Notes under the pieces: model-generated | Told to the model about the DNA's origin: nothing | Seen by the model: only the letters and a program-made list of their open reading frames with translations | Databases searched by the model: none | In this document: positions 1 through 43,376 of the stretch, piece after piece | How positions within the stretch are numbered: the stretch's first letter is position 1 | Layout: the number at the start of each line of letters is the position of its first letter | Made by a program: the position numbers and the translations under genes | NCBI RefSeq assembly: GCF_036324505.1 | Contig: NC_086368.1 | Coordinates: 6,676,521-6,740,520 of the forward strand | Reading direction: 5' to 3' | Origin: Eleginops maclovinus | Taxonomy: Eukaryota; Chordata; Actinopteri; Perciformes; Eleginopidae | DNA: 64,000 nucleotides

Positions 1-1307
1 ACGTCAGTGAGGAGGTGTGTCAGGGCAGGGAATGTGGACTTCTGGAGCTGCCTCCTCAGACCCTTCGCTACCGGACAGTCTCTCGCGGCTTCCTCCTCCT
101 CCAGCTCCAGCACCAGAGCAACCCAATTTGCCCGCATGCCCTTAACTGCCCTCTCCAGGGACAGCCAGCGCGTAGCAGATGGCTGCTTCAAACTCAGCAA
201 GTCGTGTTCATCCATTTCTTTCTGGAGTTCCTTCAGTCTATGGGTTCGGATGGGGGAATTTTTGTAATACGTGTAGGTGTTGTTGACTGTGGTGACATAA
301 GCATCTATCTCACGCACAGCTTTTGATGCGTCTCGGGCTGCCAGTGCCGTCCTGTGCGCACCACAGTGTATGTTTACAAGGTAGGGACAGTCATTCTGGC
401 GCAGCTGTTGTGCGACTCCGTTTTTTCGTCCCACCATCACATTGGCCCCATCACTGCCCAACCCAACAACCCGAGACATCGCTACTCCACGACCTGAAAG
501 CACATCTTTAATTTTTGCTGCGATGCATTCAGCTGTGCCAGAGGGTATGGCATAGTTGCCCATGAACACAGTTTCAGGCTCCCCATTCTGTTGAAGAGAT
601 AGGTACGTTATGAGCATTTTCTCAACAGTTATGTTGGTTGTTTCGTCTACTATCACCCCCACATATCTGCTGCTTGCGATGCGGTCATCTATGGCAGAGG
701 TTATGGTCGCTGCTATCGCTTCCTCCATCTGGTATATTGTGTCATGGTGTGTGTACGTGTGTGCAGTGTTCAAGTTTGGACACCCGGCAGACTGTAAGAG
801 ATGAATCAGTTTTGGGTACTGATGGCTCGGTGTACTTGTATTTGCCATGTGTAACACAACCTTAAGTTGTGTTTTTAGTGCCTCGTTACAGGCAACCTGG
901 GACTTTTCTACGTGCTTCTCCATCTGCACACTCTGATTGACCACCGCGCAGGATTCGATGTGGCTGTGGCTGCTTTTGTGGTCATTGAGGGCCGATTTCT
1001 GGATGGTCGTGCAGCCCTTAACAAATCCATTGTTCGCTTTTGCCCTTCTGCAGATGTCGCAAAACATTTTGCCTCCTTCTGCCCTCAGCCAAGTAAACTC
1101 CCTCTCCCACTGAACCCTGTACTCCCGCCTGACCTCCTTCCCGCTGCTTGTTGCTTTCGCTCCCGGGGCCGCTGACAGAACAGCCGTTACTGCAGGTCCC
1201 CCTTCTTCATTATCCTCCAGTACATCACTCCCTCTCTTCTCTCCTCTCTCAAGACCACCGGAGCTGGGCTTTTTAAAAAATCCTGTTACACTAAGCTGCC
1301 GTGACAT
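1..1307 (-). CDS. ZNF862-like hAT transposase, N-terminal 435 codons, partial
   Basis: The frame starts at the ATG at 1307 (MSRQLSVTGFFKKPSS) and stays open for 435 codons to the window edge. I checked nearly the whole frame and saw no stop. A TTF-type zinc finger lies at about residues 76-112 (FCDIC, then C, H and H). The RNase H-like hAT fold follows, with VGVIVDETTN near residue 205, VVGLGSDGANVMVGRKNGV near 278, NIHCGAHR near 310 and TRWLSLERAV near 370. hAT transposases cut and paste DNA in the nucleus. The start carries a PIP-box-like pattern (QxxVxxFF). Unlike the other transposase copies here it is undamaged, so this is a young element or a retained gene. The dimerisation end is outside the window. 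Confidence 0.8.
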   Translation of the reverse strand, partial: MSRQLSVTGFFKKPSSGGLERGEKRGSDVLEDNEEGGPAVTAVLSAAPGAKATSSGKEVRREYRVQWEREFTWLRAEGGKMFCDICRRAKANNGFVKGCTTIQKSALNDHKSSHSHIESCAVVNQSVQMEKHVEKSQVACNEALKTQLKVVLHMANTSTPSHQYPKLIHLLQSAGCPNLNTAHTYTHHDTIYQMEEAIAATITSAIDDRIASSRYVGVIVDETTNITVEKMLITYLSLQQNGEPETVFMGNYAIPSGTAECIAAKIKDVLSGRGVAMSRVVGLGSDGANVMVGRKNGVAQQLRQNDCPYLVNIHCGAHRTALAARDASKAVREIDAYVTTVNNTYTYYKNSPIRTHRLKELQKEMDEHDLLSLKQPSATRWLSLERAVKGMRANWVALVLELEEEEAARDCPVAKGLRRQLQKSTFPALTHLLTD

Positions 1308-2205
1308 CTTGCTACACCTTATCGTAACACTGATTTTTATTTTAAAGGGCTGTGATCGTAATGCTGATCTTAACTTGTGATGCTGACCGTATACTCTATC
1401 CGGATAGACAACGAATGCACGAGCGATGAAAGAGATGACAGCTAATGAACGGCTAATAATTAGCTCATTAATATGCACGAGCACGCCACCAACAGGTCAG
1501 GAGTGAAGGCTACCGGTAGCGATTCATTAGTCTATCTGTCAAAGTAACGGACGGCCATCGGATTCTGCCGTAGGATAAGATGTCCACCCCTTGCACAATG
1601 TAGGCCTACATGTTGGTTTGTTTGCCTGTACTTTCATTAAAATGATCGCAGATATTTGAGCAACCGTGATCCTAGGCGTCCTTAACAATAACAGCACTGA
1701 TCACGTACAGGAGACAGCGAAGTGACACAAACGACTCAATGCATCTCTTTTAAATAGCAAAATTACGCCCACATGCTTTCTGCAGATGATTGAGAAGGGG
1801 AAACAGCCCACTGAAACAGGTAGATAGCCTACACTACTGCAGCCATAGGCTACATCTCAGACTGTGCTAATGGCACAGACCGCTAATGGTTTTAAATCGG
1901 AGCATGGCTTTGAGTGCGATGGAGCTGAACTTGCGCAGCTGGCTACAATGTATCGACCCACTGAACACCAGAACAGCCGTAACGTCGGCTCAGATTGAAA
2001 GTTGGTGTCGGCAATGAAGCTTATGCAGAGTAAGAAAACTGTCACAACTTGCCTGGTATTTCAATTGTGATTTTTATTGTTGTGTTTATTATTGGTAATG
2101 ATCATTGTAAAAATCTGTCAAAATGACGGACGGCCTTCAGATTTTTCCGTCATAGCTAAAAAATATCCGTCAATGACGGACATTTGTCGGTTAACGCGAC
2201 CTCTG
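1308..2205 (-). other. 5' non-coding part of the ZNF862-like hAT
   Basis: About 0.9 kb between the transposase start and the proposed element terminus. It holds the duplicated subterminal motif described for the element, and short AT-rich stretches. I see no convincing coding exon; the 62-codon open frame at 1857-2045 resembles nothing I know. Confidence 0.45.
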
Positions 2206-2858
2206 GGCCTAGGTCTCTTGAGGTCTGCATCGTTATGAAACATATGAAGTTTGGTGGCGATCGGACAATGTATATTGGAGTTATGGCGACATCGGGTTTT
2301 ATAGCGAGGGATGTGTTAAACATGGAAACGGCAGATGATGACACCTCGGATTTTAGGTAGAGCTGTTGAGGCATGGACCAGTGATGTACATGTGAAGTTT
2401 GAGGGCGATCGGACCATGTACATTGGAGTTGCGGCGACATCGTTTTTTATGGCGAGGGATGCGTTGCCATGGAAACGCCACATTTTGAAACCTCAGATTT
2501 TGCGTAGATCTGTTGAGGCATGGACCGATCATGTACACGTGAAGTTTGGTGGAGATCGGACCATTTTCCACAGGGCTACTGCAACATCGTGTTTTGTGGC
2601 GAGGGATGCATTGCCATGGAAACGCGACATTTTTAAACATCCGATTTGATGGAGTGCTGTTCAGGGCAGCAGTGTTAACCACCATCTGAAATCTCTGGCT
2701 GTTCTGAGCATGTCAGTTGGAGTTATGACATCATCTTGTTCCACGGTCAGGGATCACCTAGCATCGCGTGAACGTGAAAATGGGCTCCACATTACGACAA
2801 CGCCGTGCGATAAAAAGAAATTCTGTTGGATATCATTTTACCGCCCAGGTCTCTAGAC
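2206..2858. repeat. Diverged tandem repeat, about 145-bp unit, three copies
   Basis: Three successive units (about 2221-2360, 2361-2508 and 2509-2650) share the blocks GTTGAGGCATGGACC, GTGAAGTTTG, GATCGGACCAT, CGACATCG, GGCGAGGGATG and CCATGGAAACG. The family appears to continue between the neighbouring hAT copies, with GTCGATCGGATAAGGG near 3756 and ATGGCCGACTTCCTG near 3807. This is an interspersed repeat that served as landing pad for several hAT elements. The open frames here are repeat shadows. Confidence 0.65.
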
Positions 2859-3729
2859 CAGGGGTGCCCAACCTTTTTTGAACCAAGATCTATTTTTTAA
2901 AGTTGATGGTGTGTCGAGATCTACCAAGCCATATCGAAAGCCATAGCGTAGCCACAATTAATTGTGCACCTATATAATAACACAATGTTCTGACACAAAG
3001 ATCAAGTTTTAACCATAATAATACATTTATTGAAGTAAATGTACGTCGTGCAAAGAATAAGCACAAGTAGGCCTAGGACTGGCCCGTAACAACACAACAA
3101 CATACAACCCAATTAATACAATGCCTAATTCAAGTTGGAAAAGTGGTTCTCTACCTTAGTGGGACTTCTGGCACTGAGAGGAGGAAGCTAGTCTCTCATA
3201 GTCCGGACAGTAGGAGCTGAGTGCCAGCCGTAAGCAGGCCGCAAGGTGGTCATCAGTCCTGGTGGATCTGTATTTTGACTTAATGATTTTCATATGTGAA
3301 AAGGCAGACTCACCCAAAAATGTTGATCCAAAAAGTGCAGTCAAATTCTTTGCAGTTTGTCTGAGGTTGGGGTACTTCTCTTTCTGCATTAGATTCCAGA
3401 GTTGGACATTTGTGTCAGGTGTAGCTCTTGATTTGAGCTCAATGTCATTATTTAGTGTGAGGATCTCATTCTCAATAGCACCGCTATCCAGGTTGAAGAG
3501 TGATGCCACTTTGGACGTTATACAACTCACATCTATATTTTCCCCAAATGGAAAACTGACAACAGGCTCAATGGATGCAAAGTCAGTAAAGCGCCTGTCA
3601 AATTCTGGCAAGATGCTTTGCACTTGATCATCATAACGTGCACTCTCAAGCTCCGCACAGTCTTAGCCTACACACAACATTTTCCCGCGATCGACTGGTA
3701 GACCGCGATCGACTGGTTGGGTACCCCTG
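2859..3729 (-). mobile_element. hAT element A1, internally deleted copy
   Basis: Starts CAGGGGTGCCCAACC and ends GGTTGGGTACCCCTG, a near-perfect terminal inverted repeat. The 8-bp duplications are CTCTAGAC (2851-2858) and GCCTAGAC (3730-3737), 6 of 8 identical. Subterminal CGATCGACTGGT repeats occur near the right end. It is closely related to the longer copy at 57950-60306. Here almost all of the transposase is deleted and only its C-terminal exon region remains, so the copy is non-autonomous. Confidence 0.9.
3156..3623 (-). pseudogene. hAT transposase C-terminal fragment (ZBED5/GTF2IRD2-like)
   Basis: A 155-codon frame holding the C-terminal dimerisation region of a hAT transposase. FGSTFLGESAFSHMKIIKSK corresponds to the usual hAT FGSTYLCEQxFSxMxxIK block, and the frame ends SSSQCQKSH. 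N-terminal zinc finger and catalytic core are missing. It is nearly identical to 58215-58730 but keeps about 35 C-terminal residues which that copy has lost. It lies inside element A1 and cannot encode an active enzyme. Confidence 0.85.
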
Positions 3730-3875
3730 GCCTAGACCTTACTTTCCATTTTGGAGTCGATCGGATAAGGGCCCTAGGAGGAGTTCGTCAAAGTACGGAT
3801 TAAAAATGGCCGACTTCCTGTACGTTTTTTCACACCCCTCCAAGAGGCTTTTTGGTTCGTCTCCACACCTTAGAT
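3730..3875. repeat. Short remnant of the interspersed repeat between two hATs
   Basis: About 150 bp separating two hAT insertions. It contains GTCGATCGGATAAGGG and ATGGCCGACTTCCTG, resembling the units at 2221-2650. It supplies both target duplications, GCCTAGAC at its left edge and CCTTAGAT at its right edge. Confidence 0.5.
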
Positions 3876-6636
3876 CAGGGATCACCAACCTTTTTGAAAC
3901 TGAGAGCTACTTCATGGGTACTGAGTCATACGAAGGGCTACCAGTTTGATACGCTCTTCTGAAATAACACATGTGCTCAGTTTGCCTTTAGTTATACATT
4001 ATTAATAATGATTAATGATACTCATCTATGTAAAGACACTGATCACGTTAATGATTTCTCACAATAATCATCAACAATGAAAACACGGTGGGAAACAGAT
4101 ATCAATATTCAGCACTTTATCTCTATTAATCTCAGTAACTGTTACATTTTCAGATGATCACTTACATCACTAAAATTTTATAGGAAAAATGTCCCATTTT
4201 CACTAGCCACTGACAAACCCTTTTAACAAATCATGAACTATGTTGCACCATGTTTCAAAAAGTTATCAATTATGTAATGTTAAAGAAAAATCTACTTGCA
4301 TATTTTTAAATAAATCTTGTCACATTTTGAACTAATGACCAAATCTGCAGCATTTTGAACAAAATGATAACTGTTACATGTCATGAACACACTTTTAAAT
4401 TGAACACAATTCTTCAATATTTGAATTCAACTTTGCCATGGCACTGCCATGTTGCCACTGACAACATCTGCTCTCTGTTTCTTTGTTAGTGGGAAGACTG
4501 GCATTGCATGCTGTTCACCAGTGTATTGTAATCTGGTGTGTAATTTGACACTGCAACTGTGAGGGAGTGTTTCAGATGTGCATCAGTGAGGCCCGCTCTG
4601 CGTTTGTTCTTGATGAAGTTCATGTCAGAAAACACTGATTCACAGAGATAGGTGGAACCAAACAGGCTGGCAACCTTCATAGCTGCTGTGCATACACCAC
4701 TGTATTTCTGTGTATCAACAAGGCACCAAAAGTTGGGTGCAGCCGGGTAGGCTTTGAGGTGGAGGTCATTTTACAGTGTTATGATTTCAATCTCCACCTG
4801 TCCAGCATCCACGTCAAAGGTTGCATTTAGTTGCTCAGCAAAGCATGTTGTGTCCACATTCATGAAAGGATCGGAAATGAATGACACACATGGCTCGAGC
4901 TGATCAAGCTCACAAAACCTATTCTCAAACTCTTGCCCAAGTCTGTTTATGGCTTCACAGTACTTTTCTGCAACTTTGGCAAATGTCTCAGATGCAGAAG
5001 CATTGTCTTTCACCACCGACTGCACAGAGGGAAAGTGCAGCACCTTTTTTCTCTGTAAATCCACAGAAAAAATGTTCATCTTGGCTTTAAATGCATTCAA
5101 AGCACTTATCATATCAACAACAGTCTTACCTTTGCCTTGCAGCTCGCAGTTCAAGTGGTTTAGTTTCCCAGTAATGTCCTTCAAAAATGCAAGGTCAAGT
5201 GTCCACTCTGTGTCCTCTAGCAGTGAAACGTCTTCGCCTTTGGACTGCATGAACTCTTTGATTTCACCCAAAAGTGACAAAAAACGAAGTAAAACTCGTC
5301 CTCGGATCCATCGGATTTCTGTGTGTAGCAGCAGGTCACAATATTCAGCTGACAGCTCCTCCAATAGCACCTTGAAAATCCTGTGCTGTTTTGCTTTGGA
5401 GCGGATGTTGTTTATGATTTTCACAACGGGAGTCATCACCTGCCCAAAGTCAATCACTTTTGCACATAACACCTGCTGGTGAATGATGCAATGGTAATGC
5501 AGACATTTTGGGAAGCCTGGGTCACCATTACAGTGAGCGATGAAACCTGTATGTCGGCCGATCATAGCAGGAGCCCCGTCTGTAGTCACTGCTACCAGCT
5601 TTTCCAATGCTACCCTTTTCTGCACGAAAAACTCCTTCACCGTGTTATAAATGTCAACTCCCCTCGTTGTTGTCTTTAAGGGCAGTATTGTCAGGAGTTC
5701 TTCTCTTGTGGAGAAATCTTCAAACACCATCCGGATAAAAACCAACAGCTGCGCTGTACTGCTGCTGTCCACGGACTCATCGCACTGGATGCTAAACCAG
5801 CTGCACTTCGCCAGATCCCGGTCCAGCTGATCGGCCAAGTTACCAGACATAGCTGACTCGTCTAGCCATCGTAGATGCCCCCAGTTGGACGTCGGAGAGA
5901 GTGGAGATTAGATCGGTTCCATTTTTCTCGTCTTTAAGTACAGTGTTAGCAATTATAATCATTGCTTCTTTGACAATTTCTCCGTCTGAAAATGCCTTCT
6001 TCTTCTTGATCAGAAAATGTGTAGCTCCAAACGACGCTTCGGTTGCTTTTTTTGACTTTTTCACCGGCCTCGTGAAAAAAGACTGTCGCTTACCCAAAGC
6101 TGCCTTTAGCTCGTGGGCTATTTCTGCCCGTAGTGCGCTTCCCGGTGGGCATTTAGCATGGTAGCTTGTGCCGCTTTGCCGTCGCCACAGTCGCCCCGCA
6201 AATGAGACACACGCAGGTGTCTTTCACAGTCGTAAAAAATAACTCCTCCTCCCATTTGTTGTGAAAGTGATACGTTTTCTTTCTTTTTTCTGCCATGTTT
6301 TTGGGGTAAGAAACTGCATTCGGCGCCAATCTTCGCTGCGCCCGCTAGCTTACTCTCCACTTATCACGCGCATAATACTGACCTTAGAACTAGAGTAGGT
6401 CAGAGTTCATCTGAACTTATCTAAACTTCATGTATAATGAACATATTTTTAAGATATTGTCATTTTGAAATCTATATGAATGCAAGTGTGATTAAAAAAG
6501 AATAGCAACAGAATAACATTTTATTTTAGACGCAGCTCACTAGTGAGTTGTGCTATTTTTAGAACAGGCCTGCGGGCGACTCATGTGGTCCTTGGTGGCG
6601 ACCTGGTGCCCATGGGCACCATGTTGGTGACCCCTG
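3876..6636 (-). mobile_element. hAT element B, near full length
   Basis: Begins CAGGGATCACCAACC and ends GTTGGTGACCCCTG. The target duplications are CCTTAGAT (3868-3875) and TCTTAGAT (6637-6644), 7 of 8 identical. The element is 2.76 kb and carries a broken transposase on the minus strand. It sits in the same repeat block as element A1. Its target fits the nnnTAnnn pattern reported for Buster-type hATs. Confidence 0.92.
4486..6360 (-). pseudogene. hAT transposase pseudogene (GTF2IRD2/ZBED-like)
   Basis: Four consecutive minus-strand frames form one decayed transposase: 6360-6118 (N-terminus with a degraded zinc-finger region), 6097-5840, 5850-4771 (the main 359-codon block) and 4680-4486 (C-terminus). 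Visible hAT features are SIQCDESVDSSSTAQL with the catalytic-type Asp, VTTDGAPAMIGRHTG, HCIIHQQVLCAK and the C-terminal FGSTYLCESVFSDMN. Frames break near 6100, near 5845 and between 4771 and 4680. The order and lengths match an original protein of roughly 600 residues. It is not functional as it stands. Confidence 0.88.
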
Positions 6637-7212
6637 TCTTAGATGTACGTACCAAATTTAATTTGTTTACGAGAAAGTTAAAGGGGGGGAGTTTACGTTA
6701 AAAACGGAAGTGGGCGTATCTTGCGCATTTTTTTACACAAAGTTCCGGAACACATTTCACACGTCTATTTTTTACCAGTCCTGACGTGCGTGCAAAATTT
6801 AGTGACTTTTCACATACAGTATGTTGCGTTCAAAAGGGAAAAATAAAAATCATAATAATAATAATCATAATCCTTTCAATATCAATTATGCTTCGAGTAG
6901 ACTGACGTGAGTGAAGCCCACGTCACTCTACGAGAGCGGGCTACCCAACTGTCTTGATTTCGGCCCCTTTTTGGGTGTTTTTGCCGTCGTTTTCTGTGTG
7001 TTTTGCAGGGTTGTCGCTCACTTCGCTTGCGATTACAATAGGGCCTTCGCCGACCTCTGGTCTCAGACACTAATAAGTGATTTGTCCAAAGATTTTATCT
7101 TTAGGGACATAACAAGGCAAAGACAGTTTGACAAGTTATTGTTCTAAATGACCAGGAAATGCATTATTTTCCTGCTTTATCATCTCTCTCTCTCTCTCTC
7201 TCTGTGTCTCAG
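6637..7212. other. Repeat remnant and end of a PXK intron
   Basis: Holds the continuation of the repeat interrupted by elements A1 and B, including an AAT-rich run near 6850-6870 and ACAATAGGGCCTTCGCCGACC near 7035, which I associate with a common teleost interspersed repeat. It ends in a (TC)n run (about 7184-7203) that doubles as the polypyrimidine tract of the first PXK exon in the window. No coding exon seen. Confidence 0.5.
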
Positions 7213-38772
<31,560 letters not shown>

Positions 38773-41700
38773 CCCCCCCTGCCTCCATCTCCTATCCTCC
38801 ACCAGGAAACCTCCGTCACTACGACACCACCGACCCCCTGGTTTTGCACTGTGGTCCCGGACCGTCGCTCCCTGAGATGTGAAAAGGATTCACAAAAAAA
38901 AAAAAAGATTTTAGTTTTTATCGCTGCTCCTGCTTTTTTCAGCTTTTCATTTTAAATCTGTGGTGGGAAAGAGTAGAGGACAGCCGGGGGGAGTCTGTCC
39001 TTTCAGAAACTGAACAATCATCTGAAGGTTTGTCCTCTTTGACTGCATTCTCATGAGGAAACACCGGGCTCCAGATAAAAACGCTGGGGAACTGGGTGTG
39101 GTTGGGTTTTTGCTGCTGCTTATTCTCTGCTGGTAAAAGTGGTGGGATTTGAACGTTTTGGAGCCACTATGGATGCTTCATCTCGCTGATCATGACATGA
39201 ATTCCCTGGAGACTAAACTGTAAATCAGTGCTCTGACACTGGCGCTGCACTGCTCCTGAATCCGGTCCGAGCTCCAGAAAGTTGATCTAGACCTTCTCTC
39301 TTTTTAAATCATCTCAAAACATTCGGCACCGCTCCTTCACTGCAGGAAGTCTGTATAGCACACGGCAAAATGTAATTTCTGTCTTAAATATTTCTTATTT
39401 TCCTAAAATAAATGGGAGAAAAAACCCTTGAGTGCAAAATATTAAACTTCTCTATTTTAGGCTTTTTGTGTTCATAAGGCAGGTCGCTCGATTTGAAATT
39501 AGAAAAAACAAACTTGATCTTTGAAAATATTCACATACAAGTTGATTTTCACTGGAAGCAAGTTTGAAATGAACCTCCAGGTGTTTTTCAACCTCACTAG
39601 GAAAATAAGACCCAAGTTACAGACAGAAATTACTTGATGAAAGGATGTTTGCAGCAAATATAAATTTCTCACAAAAATGATGCTTCGCTGAAATGAAGAA
39701 GCTAGTGAAATACATCCAATATGTGCAATGGAAATAAAGTATTTAAATAATGACGTAAATAACTTAAATGTCCATTACAGAAACAAACATGTGATCTGTA
39801 CCATTTTAGGTTTGACTGTCAGCCTGTTCATACGTCATTCCTCCCTCTTCCTTTGTTAAATGAAACTGAGCACCACTTACATTTCATCTTGATGCATCCT
39901 AATCATCTTGATAGTGGCTGCAAATGCAAATGAATCAGCATTTGTTTTGCTAATTTTTTGCGCTACATTTGGATTGAAAGTTCACTCATGCTATGGAAAA
40001 AATAACAATACACATCTTTTTACGTGGTAACCACTCTGCTTTGTTTATTCATGTCCAGGGTAGGGCTCGTATGGAAGCCCTGAGAGGAAAGTGAGGTAAA
40101 CAAAAATCTGGTGATCCATTTTCTGATCAAAATCTGTTCTTATTAGTTTTCTCTCCCGTTTTTATGACTTAAAACATTTTGGAAAAAAGTTCCTAAATCA
40201 GTTTTCTCCTCGCCAAACAGGAAACAAATGTTTGTAGGTAAATAAAACCAATACTTTTATCCGGATTAAGTACATGTGGTAGTGGTCCACTCCTGCCTCT
40301 TGTGGCCAAGCTGACTAATAGTAATTTGGAGAAATGATCCTGCATGGCAACACTTTTCCCCCCAAAGGAGACATAGACAAAAAGGTTCTTGCACAACTTC
40401 ATAAACACAGAAGGATCTGTTTTAGATCAGACTGAAAAAAAGTAAATCACCAGAATATTTCCCTCCTTGTTGCCTCTCAGGGCTTCCATAGCTGCACATG
40501 AACATTTCAAACCTGTTGGAATTTAGAGCACTAATTCAACTTTTCCTCCTTTCTTCTTCAGTGAAATTGTCACCTTCATTCTGTAACTGCTGCCACATGT
40601 AACTAAGAGATGTCTGACAGTTAATGTGGTAAATGAGTGTGAGGTGGTGTGTGCCACTACTAGTGCTTGTGCAGCTGCTCTCTCCATTGGACATAATGGC
40701 TTTGCTCTACACAATGTCAATTTTGCACTTTTTGGTGTGAAAGACTGAATCACAGAGATACAGGTCAGACATTAGTTTTGTCCCGGGTCAGAAAAACCTG
40801 GCTCAACAGCTCTGATTGTTTTTAGGGTCTGAAATTAATCTGAAATACTTTTTCTTCACCCAGATCGCTAATAGGTGTAAGTGTAATATTTTTATGTTAT
40901 TTTTGCTTCTTTGCATGGCAATAAATTCATACTATTTCACATTTCTGATTTCTGAAAATCTACTTGCAGATACTTGTTACTGAGAGAAAATCCATCATAG
41001 TCAATATTTACTCACCTTTAGCTTAACTTTATCACTTCATAGTCATGTGGTGAAAGTCGCTTGCATGAATTGTTTTGAACATTTACCATTTTTCAAATGT
41101 ACATCAGAGACGTTAAGTAATTCAAGAACATAACCTGACTTCAAATGATGCTTTAGGCCGCATCTTTGCTCATTCTGCAGAATTTGGATTTGAGTTTCAT
41201 ATTGTTATGTAATGCACAGATCTTTAAATAAATAACCAAGCTATGGGACATAATTGGGGTTGGAAAATGATGATTTAAGAAAAGCTTGATTGGTTCATCA
41301 GAATCGATTTATTTGATTATTATCTGTTAATTCATCACCAAGGAATGTTTTAAAAGCTATAAATGGAGTTTCCTTATTTCTTTATAGAAATAACCTGAAG
41401 GAAGGAGATCGGTCCTCATTATCTTTAGATTTGATAATCTGACCTTCACTGTGGGTGCAACCTGTTTTTGTTAATCAACACTGTTGACACTAGCATTGTA
41501 ACCCTTTTATCTTCCTTTGACGTCCATTGAGGCTTAATTTCAGACCCTGAAAGTGCTGATTCCTGTTATTCCTTGTTAAGTCTTTTTTTGCATCTGTTTG
41601 TATTCTGTAGTTTTGTAATATGTGTGTCACAGAGCTGAGATTATTTTATTGTGCCATATGGATCCTTGTGCCTATGGAAATAGGAATGTTTTTTTTTTTA

Positions 41701-43376
41701 TATAATAAGTGACAATATCCTATACCAGATGATCTGTTTGTACACAGTTCTGTCTGCAGCTTAGGGTTTTCTTTGACTTTTTTCAGTGCAATCCGAATGT
41801 GATGTTCATTCAGATGGATGCTGAATTGCATCAGTATGTTTGTCTGCAGCACTTTATCCACGAGGGGTGGAAGACAGAAGTACAGAGGTGTTATTCTTTT
41901 TTTTCTAAACAATTAAAAGTCCCAGAGCTGCCCTGGATTACTAATAAAATGGTATGAAAACCACTCTTCAATCTCCAGAAGGTAAATGCATCAACTGTTT
42001 TGCCCAGTTAATTCCTTCAAAATGAGGAATATCTCTACATTAAATGCATCTGCAAAACTACGCTCTTCATCTATATTTCAATTTAAATACAACATAGCCA
42101 ACCTGTTGTCATGAAAACTATTTGAATAAAAAATTGTTCAGTAAAATTGAGAGCAAGTTGCGTTTTTTGCACATACTTGTGATGAACTGTTTTTTTTTAA
42201 ACACACCTACAAAAAGTTTAAAGAAAACAAAGATGAAAGTTTGTATTTACAATTGTTTGAGCTTAGACAGCGTGCTGAAGCTCGGTTTCAATGTTGGAGC
42301 AACCTGTCCCTCGTATATAAACCTGCGTTATAAGACTGATTAAGAATGGAATGGTTTTTTTCCGAATGACTGCTGAAATTATTGAGTCCATAAAAGGATG
42401 AGTGCCATAAGACAGAATCTGTAAAAGAATAACACAAATATAATAAATCCTTAAATGTAAATAGAAGAAAAAAGTTGGCAGCATTTTAAATTGATTGTTC
42501 AATTTTCTTTTGTATTTATATATTTATATAATTTTTAAATGAATTCAAATGTATTACTTCTTGCTTATTGTTTGTTAAAAGAATAAATACAAAGGGCTAA
42601 ACTTTTAAATAAATAAAAATGTCTAGAAAATATAATACAATTGAATATATAAATACATAAAGAAATTAATGTGAATATTAATGAATACTATTATTATATC
42701 TTTTAATTATTTGTGTTTTTTAACATTCTCTCCTGTGACTCCATATAAGAGAGGAAAACAGTAAAGTTGCAGCTAATGAGCTCAACACTTTTTTCACATG
42801 TCATTGCAAGCACTGTAATAATACAATTCATTATGCTCCCGTTCTGTCCGAATCCAGTTTAACAGTAGGCACATAACCAACCGCCTAATTAATGTTATCA
42901 ATTACAGCTGTGTGTGTTTACACGGCAAAGACTCTGCAAAATGTGGGACACATTTGATATTGTAATTTTAACTTGGATTTCAGCCACTTAAAGCTGTATT
43001 TACAGTGCAGGATATATCGTTGCTTTAATTATAAATCTACATTTCATGTGCAGTATCACTCCACAGTCAAAAGCTTTGTGTTCTTTTAAGTCAGGAACAA
43101 ATGAAGCAATGCAAGGACTCAAACTCATGTTTGTCTTTTACCCATTATCCCATTTTTTTTAATGCAAGGAAAGGACACCATAATGAAAGTGATACAGCAG
43201 AACAGCACCCAATTAAGGAGAGGCAAGCAGCTAGCTTGGCTGTCAAAAACACACCCATCAATTCCTCCAAAGCTCACGATTTCACATGTATTTTCTTGTT
43301 ATCTCTTCACAAACTGAAAATTGAAAGATCGAGGCATGTGCTGGATGTTTTTCCTATCCCAGGACATGTGTCCTCA
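38773..43376 (+). other. PXK 3' UTR and intergenic DNA
   Basis: The 3' UTR follows the TGA. Possible poly(A) signals AATAAA lie at 39733-39738 and 40920-40925; which is used cannot be told. Beyond that I see AT-rich intergenic sequence and no convincing gene. Short open frames at 40193-42502 have no family resemblance. Confidence 0.5.

Larger units (their letters stand above)
1..2205 (-). mobile_element. hAT element, ZNF862-like, truncated by window edge
   Basis: A DNA transposon of the hAT superfamily whose 5' end lies at the right and whose 3' end is outside the window. The proposed terminus reads CAGAGGTCGCGTTAACCG inward from 2205, followed by GGCCTAGG (2206-2213) as a candidate 8-bp target duplication. 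The left copy cannot be checked. A subterminal motif near 2114-2150 (TCTGTCAAAATGACGGACGG) recurs in diverged form at 1536-1572 in the same orientation, as expected for transposase-binding repeats. The element type follows from the transposase at 1-1307; the exact right terminus is inferred. Confidence 0.6.

Noticed and set aside
1536..2176. The two CGGACGGCC motifs as ends of a separate small element
   Set aside because: Both copies point the same way and lack a flanking duplication; they fit subterminal repeats of the ZNF862-like hAT better.
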